This document shows, one piece after another, positions 43,939 through 54,041 of a stretch of DNA of 64,000 nucleotides (positions within the stretch are counted from its first letter, which is position 1; each line of letters opens with the position of its first letter). The position numbers and the translations under genes were made by a program. The notes beneath the pieces are model-generated. The model was not told where the DNA came from, made no database searches, and was given only the letters and a program-made list of their open reading frames with translations. Origin of the DNA: Streptomyces sp. GSL17-111 (lineage in GTDB: Bacteria > Actinomycetota > Actinomycetes > Streptomycetales > Streptomycetaceae); the NCBI RefSeq assembly GCF_037911585.1, contig NZ_JBAJNS010000001.1:3528001-3592000 (forward strand), written 5' to 3'.

Positions 43939-44667
43939 TCAGCGGGCGGACTCGACGCCGTCGGCCGGGACGTCGCCGGTGGCCGCGTCGTCCGTGCCGG
44001 TGGCGTCGTCGGTGCCGTCCGTGTCGTCGAGCCCGGCGCCGTCGTCCTGCGCCTCACCCTCCGCCGGCAGTTCACCCTCGGGCGACTCCCCCGCCTCGGG
44101 GGACTCCCCGCCCTCGGCGGCGTCCTGCTCCGGGGAGGGCGCGGCGGACGGGCCCCACTGGTCGTAGGTGATGACGTCCTCGGGGAAGACCAGGGCGCGG
44201 ATGTCGATGTCGCCGGTGGCGCTCAGTTCGAAGGTGAGCTTCTGGGCCTCGCCGTCGGTGATGTCCTGCTCGCCCGCGTTCTGGACGACGGCGGACGCGT
44301 TGCCCTCGCCGCCGAGCATGAGGTGCCCGCCCGCCGGGACGGTCAGCGAGCCGCCGTCGGCCGCGGACAGCACGAAGCTGCCGGTGCCGCCGTCGGAGCT
44401 GAAGCTGATCCCGCCCAGCGTCTCGTCCTCGTCGCCGCCGTTGAAGATCCGGGCCGTGACGCTCGCCGGGCCGTCGGCGTCCTCCGAGGTGATGACGGTG
44501 ACGTTCTGCAGTTCGATGTTCCCGACCCGCTCCTGGACGTTGTCCGGGCGGACCTGGTTCGTACCCGCGTCGAAACCCGCGCCGCATCCGGCCAGCGAGA
44601 GGGACGAGAGCGCGAGAACGGCGGCGGCGACGGCGCCGCGTCGAAGGCTGCTGCGGCTGCTGCTCAC
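43939..44667 (-). CDS. Lipoprotein with DUF461-like domain
   Basis: 242 aa from GTG 44667 (GGAG upstream). Signal peptide with lipobox LAGC, Cys about 28. Residues about 45-170 form a beta-rich domain (NIELQNVTVITSEDADGPAS, RIFNGGDEDETLGGI, VPAGGHLMLGG) like the DUF461/PCuAC copper-chaperone fold, but the Met/His copper ligands are not obvious. The C-terminal 75 residues are Glu/Asp/Pro-rich and disordered. It converges on phoP. Confidence 0.82.
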   Translation of the reverse strand: MSSSRSSLRRGAVAAAVLALSSLSLAGCGAGFDAGTNQVRPDNVQERVGNIELQNVTVITSEDADGPASVTARIFNGGDEDETLGGISFSSDGGTGSFVLSAADGGSLTVPAGGHLMLGGEGNASAVVQNAGEQDITDGEAQKLTFELSATGDIDIRALVFPEDVITYDQWGPSAAPSPEQDAAEGGESPEAGESPEGELPAEGEAQDDGAGLDDTDGTDDATGTDDAATGDVPADGVESAR

Positions 44668-45206
44668 GGCGGCGCATCTCCTAGCGGTGAAGGACGGAAG
44701 GGGTCTGTCAGCGGCTCAGCGTACCGACCCGGGATGACGCCACCGCACCCGACCCGCCTGTCACCCGGGCCCTCCCGAGCAGTCCGGGCGGGGCGGCCGT
44801 CCGGCCCGACGGGCCGGAATGAACCGGCGGCCCCGGCCGGATTACCGGTCGGCGAATGCGGTGGGGAACTCGTGAATTGATCATTCCCCGCCCTTCGGTC
44901 GGCGTTCGCGGATGCGTTGCGTGAACGTCCGCCGAAGGGAAGGGGTGATCAATTGCCGACGTCGAACAGGCATCCAAAAATTCCGGCATTTCGGGCACCC
45001 ATAATCCGGTTCGGGGGTCCGACCCGCTGGATTCGCGGAGCGGTGACAGGGGCCCCCACCTGCGAATACCCGGTTGCACGGCGGGGTCGCAGCACGGTAC
45101 AGGTGTGCTTGTCAAGCCCCGAGATAGGCCCTGACCTGCGGAAATGCCATTCAGGGCCCCTCCTTCTCGTGCTATCCTGGATAGCCACGGAAGGGGTACC
45201 TGTCAC
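44668..45206. other. Divergent region between lipoprotein gene and carD
   Basis: 539 bp without a gene. It has an imperfect 24-nt inverted repeat at 44875-44954 (AATTGATCA at 44875-44883 area facing TGATCAATT at 44946-44954) around a 33-nt centre, and AT-rich patches near 44980 that may hold promoters. TATCCT at about 45175 is a possible carD -10. Confidence 0.5.
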
Positions 45207-45689
45207 ATGACGTTCAAGGTTGGCGACACCGTGGTCTATCCCCATCACGGGGCCGCGCTGATCGAGGCCATCGAAACTCGTCAGATCAAAGGCGTGGACA
45301 AGACCTACTTGGTCCTGAAGGTCGCCCAGGGCGACCTCGAAGTTCGTGTGCCGGCGGAAAACGCCGAGCTCGTGGGCGTGCGTGATGTGGTCGGCCAGGA
45401 CGGGTTGGACCGGGTCTTCGAGGTGCTGCGCGCGCCGTACGCCGAAGAGCCCACCAACTGGTCCCGCCGCTACAAGGCGAACCTGGAGAAGCTCGCCTCC
45501 GGCGACGTCATCAAGGTGGCCGAGGTCGTGCGCGACCTGTGGCGCCGTGAGCGTGAGCGGGGCCTCTCGGCCGGCGAGAAGCGCATGCTCGCCAAGGCCC
45601 GGCAGATCCTGGTGAGCGAGCTGGCCCTCGCGGAGAACACCAACGAGGACAAGGCGGAGGCGCTGCTCGACGAGGTCCTGGCCTCCTGA
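45207..45689 (+). CDS. carD: CarD/CdnL RNA polymerase-binding regulator
   Basis: 160 aa from ATG 45207 behind GGAAGGGG. The RNAP-interaction domain opens with [20 protein letters not shown] and [20 protein letters not shown]; the helical C-terminal domain binds promoter DNA upstream of the bubble ([52 protein letters not shown]). Essential stabiliser of open complexes at rRNA and other promoters in actinobacteria. ispD follows after 435 bp. Confidence 0.96.
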   Translation: MTFKVGDTVVYPHHGAALIEAIETRQIKGVDKTYLVLKVAQGDLEVRVPAENAELVGVRDVVGQDGLDRVFEVLRAPYAEEPTNWSRRYKANLEKLASGDVIKVAEVVRDLWRRERERGLSAGEKRMLAKARQILVSELALAENTNEDKAEALLDEVLAS

Positions 45690-46124
45690 GCGACTCAGCC
45701 TCCTGAGCCGCTGACCGTTCCCGTCCGCAGGTTCCCGCCGGTGGGCCCCGCGCGGAACGGACGACGCGTCGACGCGCACTGTGCCGTGGTGCCCGAGTGA
45801 CGACCGCAAGGCCGTCCGCCTCGGGCGCTGCGGCATTTTGCCTGAGCCCCGGCCGTCGAACTCCCGGCGGTGGTACTCCCGGCGCGGGCACGGACGTTCG
45901 GCCGGATGCCCGAGCACGGGGGGTCCGTTGGTGGTCCGTTGGCACCGCCGACACCGCGAGGACCGCTGACGGCGCCGTCGGGGCTGTTCCCTGAAGACCG
46001 GAATGCCGGGCCCGGGCAGCCGACCCGGTCGGTTGTCACGGAAGGGACCGACCAAGGTCTCGCGCCCGGCACGCTGTGTGCCATACCCATCTCAGCCAAG
46101 GACACAAACCTGAACGCGCAAGCA
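45690..46124. other. Gap between carD and ispD
   Basis: 435 bp. An open frame continues upstream of ispD through this gap, but its translation lacks homology and I see no good ribosome site. No strong hairpin or repeat found. Confidence 0.4.
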
Positions 46125-46907
46125 ATGTCCGAGCCTCTGTCCGACGGTGACGACCGTCCGGCACCCCGCCCGGCGCGCACCGCCGTCGTCATCCCCGCCG
46201 CCGGGCGCGGCGTCCGCCTCGGGCCCGGCGCGCCCAAGGCGCTGCGCACGCTGGGCGGGACGCCGATGCTCGTCCACGCCGTCCGGGCCATGGCCCGGGC
46301 CCGGGACGTCGGCCTCATCGTCGTCGTCGCCCCGCCGGAGGGGGCCACCGACGTCCGCCACCTCCTCGACGCCCACCCGCTGCCGCCCACCGGCCACACC
46401 GCCGACGTCGTGGTCGTGCCCGGCGGCGCCACCCGGCAGGACTCCGTCCGCCTCGGTCTGGCGGTGCTCCCCGAGGAGATCGAGGTCGTCCTCGTCCACG
46501 ACGCCGCCCGTCCGCTGGTCCCGGCCGAGACCGTGGACGCCGTCATCGCCGCCGTCCGGGCCGGCGCGCCCGCCGTCGTCCCGGCCGTACCGCTGACCGA
46601 CACGGTCAAGCAGGTCGATCCGCGCGGCGACGGCACGCCCGAGCCCGTCACGGGGACCCCGGAGCGGGCCCTGCTGCGCGCCGTCCAGACGCCGCAGGGC
46701 TTCGACCGGGCGCTGCTGGCCGAGGCCCACGCCGCCGGCCCCGCCGAGGGCGAGGGCGCCACCGACGACGCCGGGCTGGTCGAGCGGCTGGGCCGGCCCG
46801 TCGTCGTCGTGCCCGGGCACGAGGAGGCGTTCAAGGTCACGCGGCCGCTGGACCTCCTCCTCGCCGAGGCCGTACTCACCCGACGGAGGGCCAAGGATGG
46901 CTTCTGA
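46125..46907 (+). CDS. ispD: 2-C-methyl-D-erythritol 4-phosphate cytidylyltransferase
   Basis: 260 aa. CTP-binding loop [54 protein letters not shown] and AVQTPQGF are all family motifs. Third step of the MEP isoprenoid pathway. ATG 46125 gives the standard domain plus a 17-residue tail; no clear ribosome site, so the start is uncertain. Overlaps ispF by 11 bp, so both MEP enzymes are made together. Confidence 0.94.
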   Translation: MSEPLSDGDDRPAPRPARTAVVIPAAGRGVRLGPGAPKALRTLGGTPMLVHAVRAMARARDVGLIVVVAPPEGATDVRHLLDAHPLPPTGHTADVVVVPGGATRQDSVRLGLAVLPEEIEVVLVHDAARPLVPAETVDAVIAAVRAGAPAVVPAVPLTDTVKQVDPRGDGTPEPVTGTPERALLRAVQTPQGFDRALLAEAHAAGPAEGEGATDDAGLVERLGRPVVVVPGHEEAFKVTRPLDLLLAEAVLTRRRAKDGF

Positions 46908-47391
46908 CGCACCCCCGCTGCCGCTCGTCGGCATCGGCACCGACGTCCACGCCTTCGAGCCCGGTCGCCCGCTGTGGTGCGCCGGGCTGCTGTGGGCGGA
47001 CGGGGACGGGCTGGCCGGCCACTCGGACGGCGACGTCGCCGCGCACGCCGCGTGCGACGCGTTGTTCTCCGCCGCCGGTGTCGGCGACCTCGGCACCCAC
47101 TTCGGCACCGACCGGCCCGAGTACTCCGGGGCGTCCGGCGTCACGCTCCTGACGGAGGCGGCGCGGATCGTGCGGGCGGAGGGCTTCGCCGTCGGCAACG
47201 TCGCGATCCAGGTCATCGGTGTGCGCCCGAAGATCGGCAGACGCCGGGACGAGGCGCAGCGGGTGCTCGCGGAGGCCGTGGGCGCGCCGGTCGCCGTCTC
47301 CGGAACGACGACGGACGGCCTCGGCCTGACGGGACGGGCCGAGGGCCTCGCCGCGATCGCCACGGCACTGGTGTACCGCCGTCCCGTCTGA
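46897..47391 (+). CDS. ispF: 2-C-methyl-D-erythritol 2,4-cyclodiphosphate synthase
   Basis: 164 aa. Zinc ligands in GIGTDVHAF and [27 protein letters not shown], and the C-terminal [20 protein letters not shown]. Cyclises CDP-ME-2-phosphate with release of CMP. Follows ispD with an 11-bp overlap. Confidence 0.96.
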   Translation: MASDAPPLPLVGIGTDVHAFEPGRPLWCAGLLWADGDGLAGHSDGDVAAHAACDALFSAAGVGDLGTHFGTDRPEYSGASGVTLLTEAARIVRAEGFAVGNVAIQVIGVRPKIGRRRDEAQRVLAEAVGAPVAVSGTTTDGLGLTGRAEGLAAIATALVYRRPV

Positions 47392-47529
47392 CGCGCGCTT
47401 CCCCGTCCGACGCGCGCCTCGGACGGGGACGGTCCCCGGAATGGCGGGCTTGAACACGCCGTTCGGGTGGGTACGGGTGGAAGGTCACCACCCCCACGCA
47501 CCGCACGGACCGTAAGGGAGGGCGCGGCC

Positions 47530-47943
47530 ATGGCAGTCGTGCTGTCGGACAAACTCAAGCAGCTCCTGGACACCAAGGTGTTCATCACCGTCACCACCAT
47601 CCAGCCGGACGGCGGCCCGCAGGCCTCCCCGGTCTGGGTGAAGCGCGACGGCGACGACGTGGTGTTCTCCACCACGCTCGGGCGGCGCAAGGAGAAGAAC
47701 CTGCGCCGTGACCCCCGCATCAGCATCGTCGTGCAGCCCGCCGAGCGGCCCTACCAGTACGCCGAGATCCGGGGCCGGGCCACCATCACGACCGAGGGCG
47801 GCCAGGAGCTCATCGACGAGCTGTCGATGAAGTACGTCGGGAAGAGGTACGGCGAGTTCAACCCGGGCGCGGCCCAGGAGCCCGAGCGGGTCGTCGTCCG
47901 CGTCACCCCCGACAAGGTCGTCGGCATGGGCCAGCTCGTCTGA
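47530..47943 (+). CDS. PPOX-class F420-dependent oxidoreductase
   Basis: 137 aa from ATG 47530. Split-barrel flavin/F420 fold: VFITVTTIQPDGGPQASPVW, VVFSTTLGRRKEKNLRRDPR, ISIVV, YAEIRGRATI. Members reduce varied substrates with F420H2, for example biliverdin or tetrapyrrole relatives. Streptomyces makes F420, so the cofactor is available. Substrate unknown. Confidence 0.88.
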   Translation: MAVVLSDKLKQLLDTKVFITVTTIQPDGGPQASPVWVKRDGDDVVFSTTLGRRKEKNLRRDPRISIVVQPAERPYQYAEIRGRATITTEGGQELIDELSMKYVGKRYGEFNPGAAQEPERVVVRVTPDKVVGMGQLV

Positions 47944-47944
47944 G

Positions 47945-47993
47945 CCGGACGCCGGACGCCGGACGCCGGACGCCGGACGCCGGACGCCGGGCG
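47945..47993 (+). repeat. Heptamer tandem repeat
   Basis: Six exact copies of CCGGACG followed by one variant (CCGGGCG), starting 2 nt after the oxidoreductase stop codon. A pure 7-bp array prone to slippage. Confidence 0.9.
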
Positions 47994-48092
47994 CCCGAGG
48001 ACGTCCAGGACCCCGGCGGCTCCCGACGCGCTCGCGGCCGCGGGCCGCCGGGCCCCGCGGCCGGAAGCGCGTGGGGAGCCGCCCGCGTCTAC

Positions 48093-48098
48093 TACCCT
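48093..48098 (+). promoter_or_regulatory. -10 hexamer of leaderless cysS promoter
   Basis: TACCCT, 6 nt before GTG 48105. A leaderless transcript leaves no room for a T-box leader. Confidence 0.45.
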
Positions 48099-48104
48099 TG
48101 ACGG

Positions 48105-49505
<1,401 letters not shown>

Positions 49506-49558
49506 CGCCCGCGCCGCACCCCTGAACTTCACGCAGCACCACCGGAAAGAAGGACCCC

Positions 49559-50521
49559 ATGGCCGGCAACAGCCAGCGGCGCAACCGCCGCTCGTCCAAC
49601 AAGAAGGGCGCGCAGGTCGGCAGTGGCGGCCAGCGGCGCCGGGGCCTGGAGGGCAAGGGCCCCACCCCGCCCGCCGAGATGCGCAAGGGCCATGCCAAGC
49701 AGCGCGCCGCGCAGGCCCGCGCGCGCCGCGCCACCGGCCGTCCCGCGCCGCGCCGGGGCGGCCCCAAGGGCACGGCGGAGCTCGTCGTCGGGCGCAACCC
49801 CGTCTTCGAGGCCCTGCGCGACGGCGTCCCGGCCACGACCCTGTACGTCCAGCAGTACATCGACAGCGACGACCGGGTGCGCGACGCCCTCAAGCTCGCC
49901 GCCGACCGCGGCGGCATCCACCTGCTGGAAGCGCCCCGGGCCGAGCTCGACCGCATGACGAACGGGCTCAACCACCAGGGCCTCGTCCTCCAGGTCCCGC
50001 CCTACGACTACGCGCACCCCGAGGACCTCACCGCCGCCGCCCACGACGCCGGTGAGGACCCGCTGGTCGTCGCGCTCGACGGCGTCACCGACCCGCGCAA
50101 CCTCGGCGCCGTCGTCCGGTCCGTCGCGGCGTTCGGCGGGCACGGCGTCGTCGTCCCCGAGCGGCGCGCGGCCGGTATGACGGCCGGTGCCTGGAAGACG
50201 TCCGCCGGGACGGCCGCCCGCACCCCCGTCGCCCGCGCCACCAACCTCACCCGCGCCCTGCAGGGCTACCAGAAGGCCGGGCTCATGGTCGTCGGCCTCG
50301 CGGCGGACGGCGAGGCCGAGCTGACGGACCTGGACCTGCTCGACGGCCCGGTCGCCATCGTCATCGGCAGCGAGGGCAAGGGGCTCTCCCGGCTCGTCAG
50401 CGAGGCGTGCGACGTCCGCGTGCGCATCCCCATGCCCGGGGAGGCCGAGTCCCTCAACGCCGGAGTGGCCGCCGGCGTCGCCCTGTACGAGGCGTCCCGC
50501 CGCCGGACGAGCCGCCGCTGA
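49559..50521 (+). CDS. rlmB: 23S rRNA (guanosine-2251-2'-O)-methyltransferase
   Basis: 320 aa. A lysine/arginine-rich tail (1-70) precedes the substrate-binding domain ([20 protein letters not shown]) and the SpoU knot with motifs [33 protein letters not shown] and [20 protein letters not shown]. Usual partner of cysS, 53 nt downstream with AAGAAGGA as ribosome site. Confidence 0.94.
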   Translation: MAGNSQRRNRRSSNKKGAQVGSGGQRRRGLEGKGPTPPAEMRKGHAKQRAAQARARRATGRPAPRRGGPKGTAELVVGRNPVFEALRDGVPATTLYVQQYIDSDDRVRDALKLAADRGGIHLLEAPRAELDRMTNGLNHQGLVLQVPPYDYAHPEDLTAAAHDAGEDPLVVALDGVTDPRNLGAVVRSVAAFGGHGVVVPERRAAGMTAGAWKTSAGTAARTPVARATNLTRALQGYQKAGLMVVGLAADGEAELTDLDLLDGPVAIVIGSEGKGLSRLVSEACDVRVRIPMPGEAESLNAGVAAGVALYEASRRRTSRR

Positions 50522-50614
50522 CCCCTGTCCGCGGCCCGGCGGGGATGGCCTTGACGGGTCGCGGACAGATCGGCGGGGTCAAGGCAGTGTCCTAAAGGTC
50601 CGTCACTCGGTTAG

Positions 50615-52357
50615 ATGAGTGTGGACACCAGAACACCCCGCACGCCCACCGGGGGAAGCCCGGGCGGCTACTTCGACGATGAGCCGATCCTCAGCTCCGT
50701 CAAGGTGCCGAGCGACCCGGCGCAGGTCATTGTCAACCACGTGAGCTTTCGGGTGAAGCTCGCCACGCCGCCGGAGCCGCAGAGCCTGGCCTCGGCGGAC
50801 ACCACCCGGATCCCGGCCGTCCCCGCCGCCGGAGCCGCCGCCCCCCTCAGCCCGGCCGCCGCCCCCCTCGGCCCGGCCACCGCGCCCCGGCTCGCCGCCG
50901 CGGGCGCGGGGGCGAACCGGGGCGCGACCGTCCTCAAACGCCGCGCCCCCGTGGTGTGGAGCGGCCGCAGCGCCCCCGGCGACGCCGCCGGGCCGCTGCT
51001 GGACGCCGTACGCCCCGGCGGCCTCAGCACCGTCCCGCCCCAGGGGGACGGGCCGGATCGCCGCGCGGCCGGTACCACGCAGGTGCTGCCCCGGGTCACC
51101 CCGGACCTCACCGTCCCGCCCGGCGTCGTCGGCCCCCGCACACCCGAGTCCGGTCGGCCATTGCTGGACGGCGTCCGCCCCGCCGAAGGCGCCTGGGACA
51201 CCCCGGCCCAGGGCACCGAGGCCTTCGACGCCGGCCGATACGACCTCGCCTCGGACGACCGCCACCCGTCCCGCGACGGCGTCGACCGCGCCCGGCACGC
51301 CTACTATCCCGGCCGCCGCATGAACCTCGGCGTCGTCCTGCTCCCGCTGCGGATCTTCCTCGGCTTCATCTCCGTCTACGCCGGGATGGGCAAGCTCACC
51401 GACCCCGTCTACTTCGACGGCGGCGCGCGCGGCTCCATGATGGGCTGGCTGAACTCGCTCGAACCCTGGGCCATCGCCGGGCCCCTCCACAGCTTCGCGC
51501 TGTCCCACCCCGTCGGGGCCGGACTGACCGTCGCCTTCCTCCAGGTCCTCGTCGGCGTCCTCACCGTCTTCGGCCTGTGGCAGCGCGTCGCCGCGTCCGT
51601 CGGCGCCCTGCTGTCGGCGGCCCTGCTGGTCACCGTCAGCTGGCGGACCGTCCCCGTCTACGACGCGCCCGACATCATCTACCTCGCCGCCTGGTCCCCC
51701 CTCGTCATCGCGGGCGCCCCCGTCTACTCGCTCGACGCCCGGCTGACCGGCGAGGCGTGGCGGCGGCTCGGCCCCCGGGTGTCGCTGTGGGACCTGCGGC
51801 GGCGCGTCCTGCGCCGAGGATCGCTGATGGCCGCCGTCATCGGCGGGCTCACCCTGCTCGTCGGCTCGCTGCTGGGCAGCGCGGTGCGCTCCGCCGAGGT
51901 CACCACCGTGCCCGAGCCGGGTGACCCCCTCCGCAACCACCTGCCCGGCTCGCCGCTTCCGCAGGACCCGGCGGCGCGGCCCAGCCAGGGCACGACCAGC
52001 GGTCCCACGGCCGGTTCCACGGCCGGTTCCACCGCCGGGCCGACGGCCGGGCCCAGCGCCGCACCCAGCGAGGGTGCCGCCCAGGAGACCGCCGGGACGG
52101 GCAGCGCCACCGAGCAGGACGGCCCGACCCAGGACCAGACGGTGCAGGCGCCCCAGCCGCCGCCCGCCCCCGAGGCCCCCGCGCCTCCGCCCGCCCCGGA
52201 GCCCCCCGCCGACGACGGCGGCACCGGCTCCCCTGGCACGAACGGCGGCAGCACCGGCGGGACGTCCGACACCGGCGGGGACGACTCCTCCGGCGGCTCG
52301 TCCGGCGGCTCGGACGGCTCCTCCGGCGGCGGCGCGCTCGGCGGCCTGCTGGGCTGA
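50615..52357 (+). CDS. DoxX-family membrane protein with long disordered flanks
   Basis: 580 aa. Residues 1-230 are Ala/Pro-rich but contain a conserved-looking patch (YFDDEPILSSVKVPSDPAQV). A DoxX four-helix domain spans about 235-375 (LPLRIFLGFISVYAGMGKLT, AVAFLQVLVGVLTVFGLWQR region, DIIYLAAWSPLVIAG), and one further membrane span follows at about 405-430 (SLMAAVIGGLTLLVGSLLG). The last 150 residues are PTAGS and Gly/Ser repeats. DoxX proteins form redox-related membrane complexes in some bacteria; the function here is unknown. Confidence 0.82.
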   Translation: MSVDTRTPRTPTGGSPGGYFDDEPILSSVKVPSDPAQVIVNHVSFRVKLATPPEPQSLASADTTRIPAVPAAGAAAPLSPAAAPLGPATAPRLAAAGAGANRGATVLKRRAPVVWSGRSAPGDAAGPLLDAVRPGGLSTVPPQGDGPDRRAAGTTQVLPRVTPDLTVPPGVVGPRTPESGRPLLDGVRPAEGAWDTPAQGTEAFDAGRYDLASDDRHPSRDGVDRARHAYYPGRRMNLGVVLLPLRIFLGFISVYAGMGKLTDPVYFDGGARGSMMGWLNSLEPWAIAGPLHSFALSHPVGAGLTVAFLQVLVGVLTVFGLWQRVAASVGALLSAALLVTVSWRTVPVYDAPDIIYLAAWSPLVIAGAPVYSLDARLTGEAWRRLGPRVSLWDLRRRVLRRGSLMAAVIGGLTLLVGSLLGSAVRSAEVTTVPEPGDPLRNHLPGSPLPQDPAARPSQGTTSGPTAGSTAGSTAGPTAGPSAAPSEGAAQETAGTGSATEQDGPTQDQTVQAPQPPPAPEAPAPPPAPEPPADDGGTGSPGTNGGSTGGTSDTGGDDSSGGSSGGSDGSSGGGALGGLLG

Positions 52358-52400
52358 CGTCACACCGGCCCCCGTCGACCTCGGGGGCGGACGTCCACGC

Positions 52401-52441
52401 GCGAAGGGGCGGGGCCCGATCTCCGGGCCCCGCCCCTTCGC
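52401..52441. terminator. Terminator of the DoxX gene
   Basis: 18-bp perfect arms (GCGAAGGGGCGGGGCCCG at 52401-52418 and complement at 52424-52441), 5-nt loop. Confidence 0.85.
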
Positions 52442-52452
52442 CGTGCTCTTCG

Positions 52453-52494
52453 GCCTTCCGGGCCTGCGCACCCGGGCGCGCAGGCCCGGAAGGC
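52453..52494. terminator. Terminator of the nucleotidyltransferase gene
   Basis: 17-bp perfect arms (GCCTTCCGGGCCTGCGC, 52453-52469 and complement 52478-52494), 8-nt loop, 10 nt past the stop of the convergent gene. Confidence 0.8.
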
Positions 52495-52503
52495 GGCTGA
52501 GCC

Positions 52504-53304
52504 TCAGCCCGCCGGAGCCTCCCCGCCGGGCGGTGCGGAGGGCTCGGCCTCCGCCGAAAGCGCCAGCTCCTTCGCCGCCTCCGACAGGTCCTTCGCGGTG
52601 TCGATGGCCCGCCAGTACGCCCCCTGCGGCAGCGGGTACCCCGCCAGCCGGCCCTCCCGCGCCAGCTGCGGAAAGGCCGTCCGCTCGTGGTCGCCGCGTT
52701 CCGGCAGCAGCGCCGTGAACTCTGGCGCGCACACGTAGACGCCCGCGTTGACCTCGTACGTCGTCGGCGGCGCCTCGATGAAGTCGGTCACCCGCCCGAA
52801 GCCGTCCGTGCGCACCGCGCCCCAGGGAATGCGGGGCCGGGCCAGCGCCAGCGTCGCCACCGCCCCCCGCTCGTGGTGGAACGCGGCCATGTCCCGCAGC
52901 GGGAACCGCGTCCAGATGTCACCGTTCGTCGCGTACCACGGCTCGTCCGCCCGTGGGAGCGCCTGCGCGGCGAACCGCAGGCCGCCGCCGCGGCCCAACG
53001 GCTCCGGCTCCACCACCGTCGTCACGCGCAGCGGCCCGGCGCCCGGGTCCCCGCCGATCAGCGGCAGCTCCGCGGACGCCAGCCACTCCTGGAGCACCGA
53101 CGCCAGGTGGCCGCACGAGACGACGACGTCCGTGACGCCCTCGTGCGCCAGCCAGGACAGCTGAAAGCCGATGATCGGAGCCCCGGTCCCGGGGATCTCG
53201 ATCATCGGCTTCGGCCGGTCGTCGGTGTAGGGCCGCAGCCGGGAGCCCTGGCCACCGGCCAGGATCACCGCCTGCGTGGGATGAACGCGTGGATCGTCTG
53301 CCAT
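52504..53304 (-). CDS. Sugar-phosphate nucleotidyltransferase
   Basis: 266 aa. Signature AVILAGGQGSRLRPYTDDRP-KPM at the N-terminus, VVVSCGHLASVLQEWL, EPLGRGGGLRFAAQAL, and the metal-binding Asp in WYATNGDIWTRFPL. Makes an NDP-sugar such as GDP-mannose or dTDP-glucose from the sugar 1-phosphate. No hexapeptide acyltransferase domain. The sugar and nucleotide cannot be assigned. Confidence 0.9.
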   Translation of the reverse strand: MADDPRVHPTQAVILAGGQGSRLRPYTDDRPKPMIEIPGTGAPIIGFQLSWLAHEGVTDVVVSCGHLASVLQEWLASAELPLIGGDPGAGPLRVTTVVEPEPLGRGGGLRFAAQALPRADEPWYATNGDIWTRFPLRDMAAFHHERGAVATLALARPRIPWGAVRTDGFGRVTDFIEAPPTTYEVNAGVYVCAPEFTALLPERGDHERTAFPQLAREGRLAGYPLPQGAYWRAIDTAKDLSEAAKELALSAEAEPSAPPGGEAPAG

Positions 53305-53346
53305 GCCCCGAACGCTATCGGGCCACGGCCGCCCGGCCCCGCCATC

Positions 53347-53769
53347 TCAGCGGAAGTCGGCCACGCCCGCCGCGAACGAGGTGTCGCACACCGGGCGCGC
53401 GAAGCGCTGCGCCCGCTGCGCCGAGCCGTACTTCTGGACGGCGGCCTGCCCGAGCGCCCGCGCGATCTCCACACAGTGCTTGGCGAGCGAGGGCCGCTCG
53501 TCCACCGCCCGCTGGAGGCCGGAGAGGGCCACCCCCGGGTCCTCCTCCTGCAACTCGGTCAGCAGGCGGTCCTGCAGCACCTGGTGCGGGGCACGCTTCC
53601 TGGTCTCCTGCCCGGACGACGCCCGCTCGGCCGACGCCGTCAGGATCTGCGACTCGGACGGCGCACCCGACCACGGCACACGGGCCACGGCCAGCGTCCC
53701 GGACAGAACCAGAACGACCGGGAGGACAAGGGCGAGACTTCTGCCGATACGGCGGACTGCCTGATTCAC
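53347..53769 (-). CDS. Small secreted or anchored hypothetical protein
   Basis: 140 aa from GTG 53769 behind GAGGAA; the longer open frame to 53901 has no ribosome site. One hydrophobic N-terminal segment (SLALVLPVVLVLSGTLAVA) acts as signal or anchor, then a helical region with conserved-looking cysteines (AKHCVEIARALG, ARPVCDTSFAAGVADF). I do not recognise the family. It lies between the nucleotidyltransferase gene and msiK on the same strand. Confidence 0.7.
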   Translation of the reverse strand: MNQAVRRIGRSLALVLPVVLVLSGTLAVARVPWSGAPSESQILTASAERASSGQETRKRAPHQVLQDRLLTELQEEDPGVALSGLQRAVDERPSLAKHCVEIARALGQAAVQKYGSAQRAQRFARPVCDTSFAAGVADFR

Positions 53770-53881
53770 TGGTGTCTTCCTCGCAACGGGTGTCCCCTGC
53801 GATGCCAGGGGCGGAACGGGCGCGCCCGCGAAGGGCACACCGTGTGATGGTAGCGAGGAGTAGCTGAATGGCGACATTCGG

Positions 53882-53897
53882 TCACTCTGATGAGTGA
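53882..53897. promoter_or_regulatory. Palindromic site upstream of the 53347-53769 gene
   Basis: TCACTC-N4-GAGTGA, 113 bp upstream of the start, in an AT-richer patch. Possible operator; no regulator assigned. Confidence 0.35.
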
Positions 53898-54041
53898 ACA
53901 AAATGTGGTTTCACGGGCAGCATGTTGACGTATGACGGGTGCACGCCCGCATCACCCGCCGGGCTCCCCCTCCCGGAGGACCCACGCGGAAGGGGCCCGC
54001 CCCGGTCGGGTGCGAGCCCCTGCGGCGTCGTCCGGTCGGCG

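Noticed and set aside
47945..47993. Heptamer array considered as CRISPR or iterons
   Set aside because: No spacers between copies and no replication gene nearby.
47994..48104. T-box or other leader upstream of cysS
   Set aside because: The promoter looks leaderless and no T-box core or specifier hairpin is visible.
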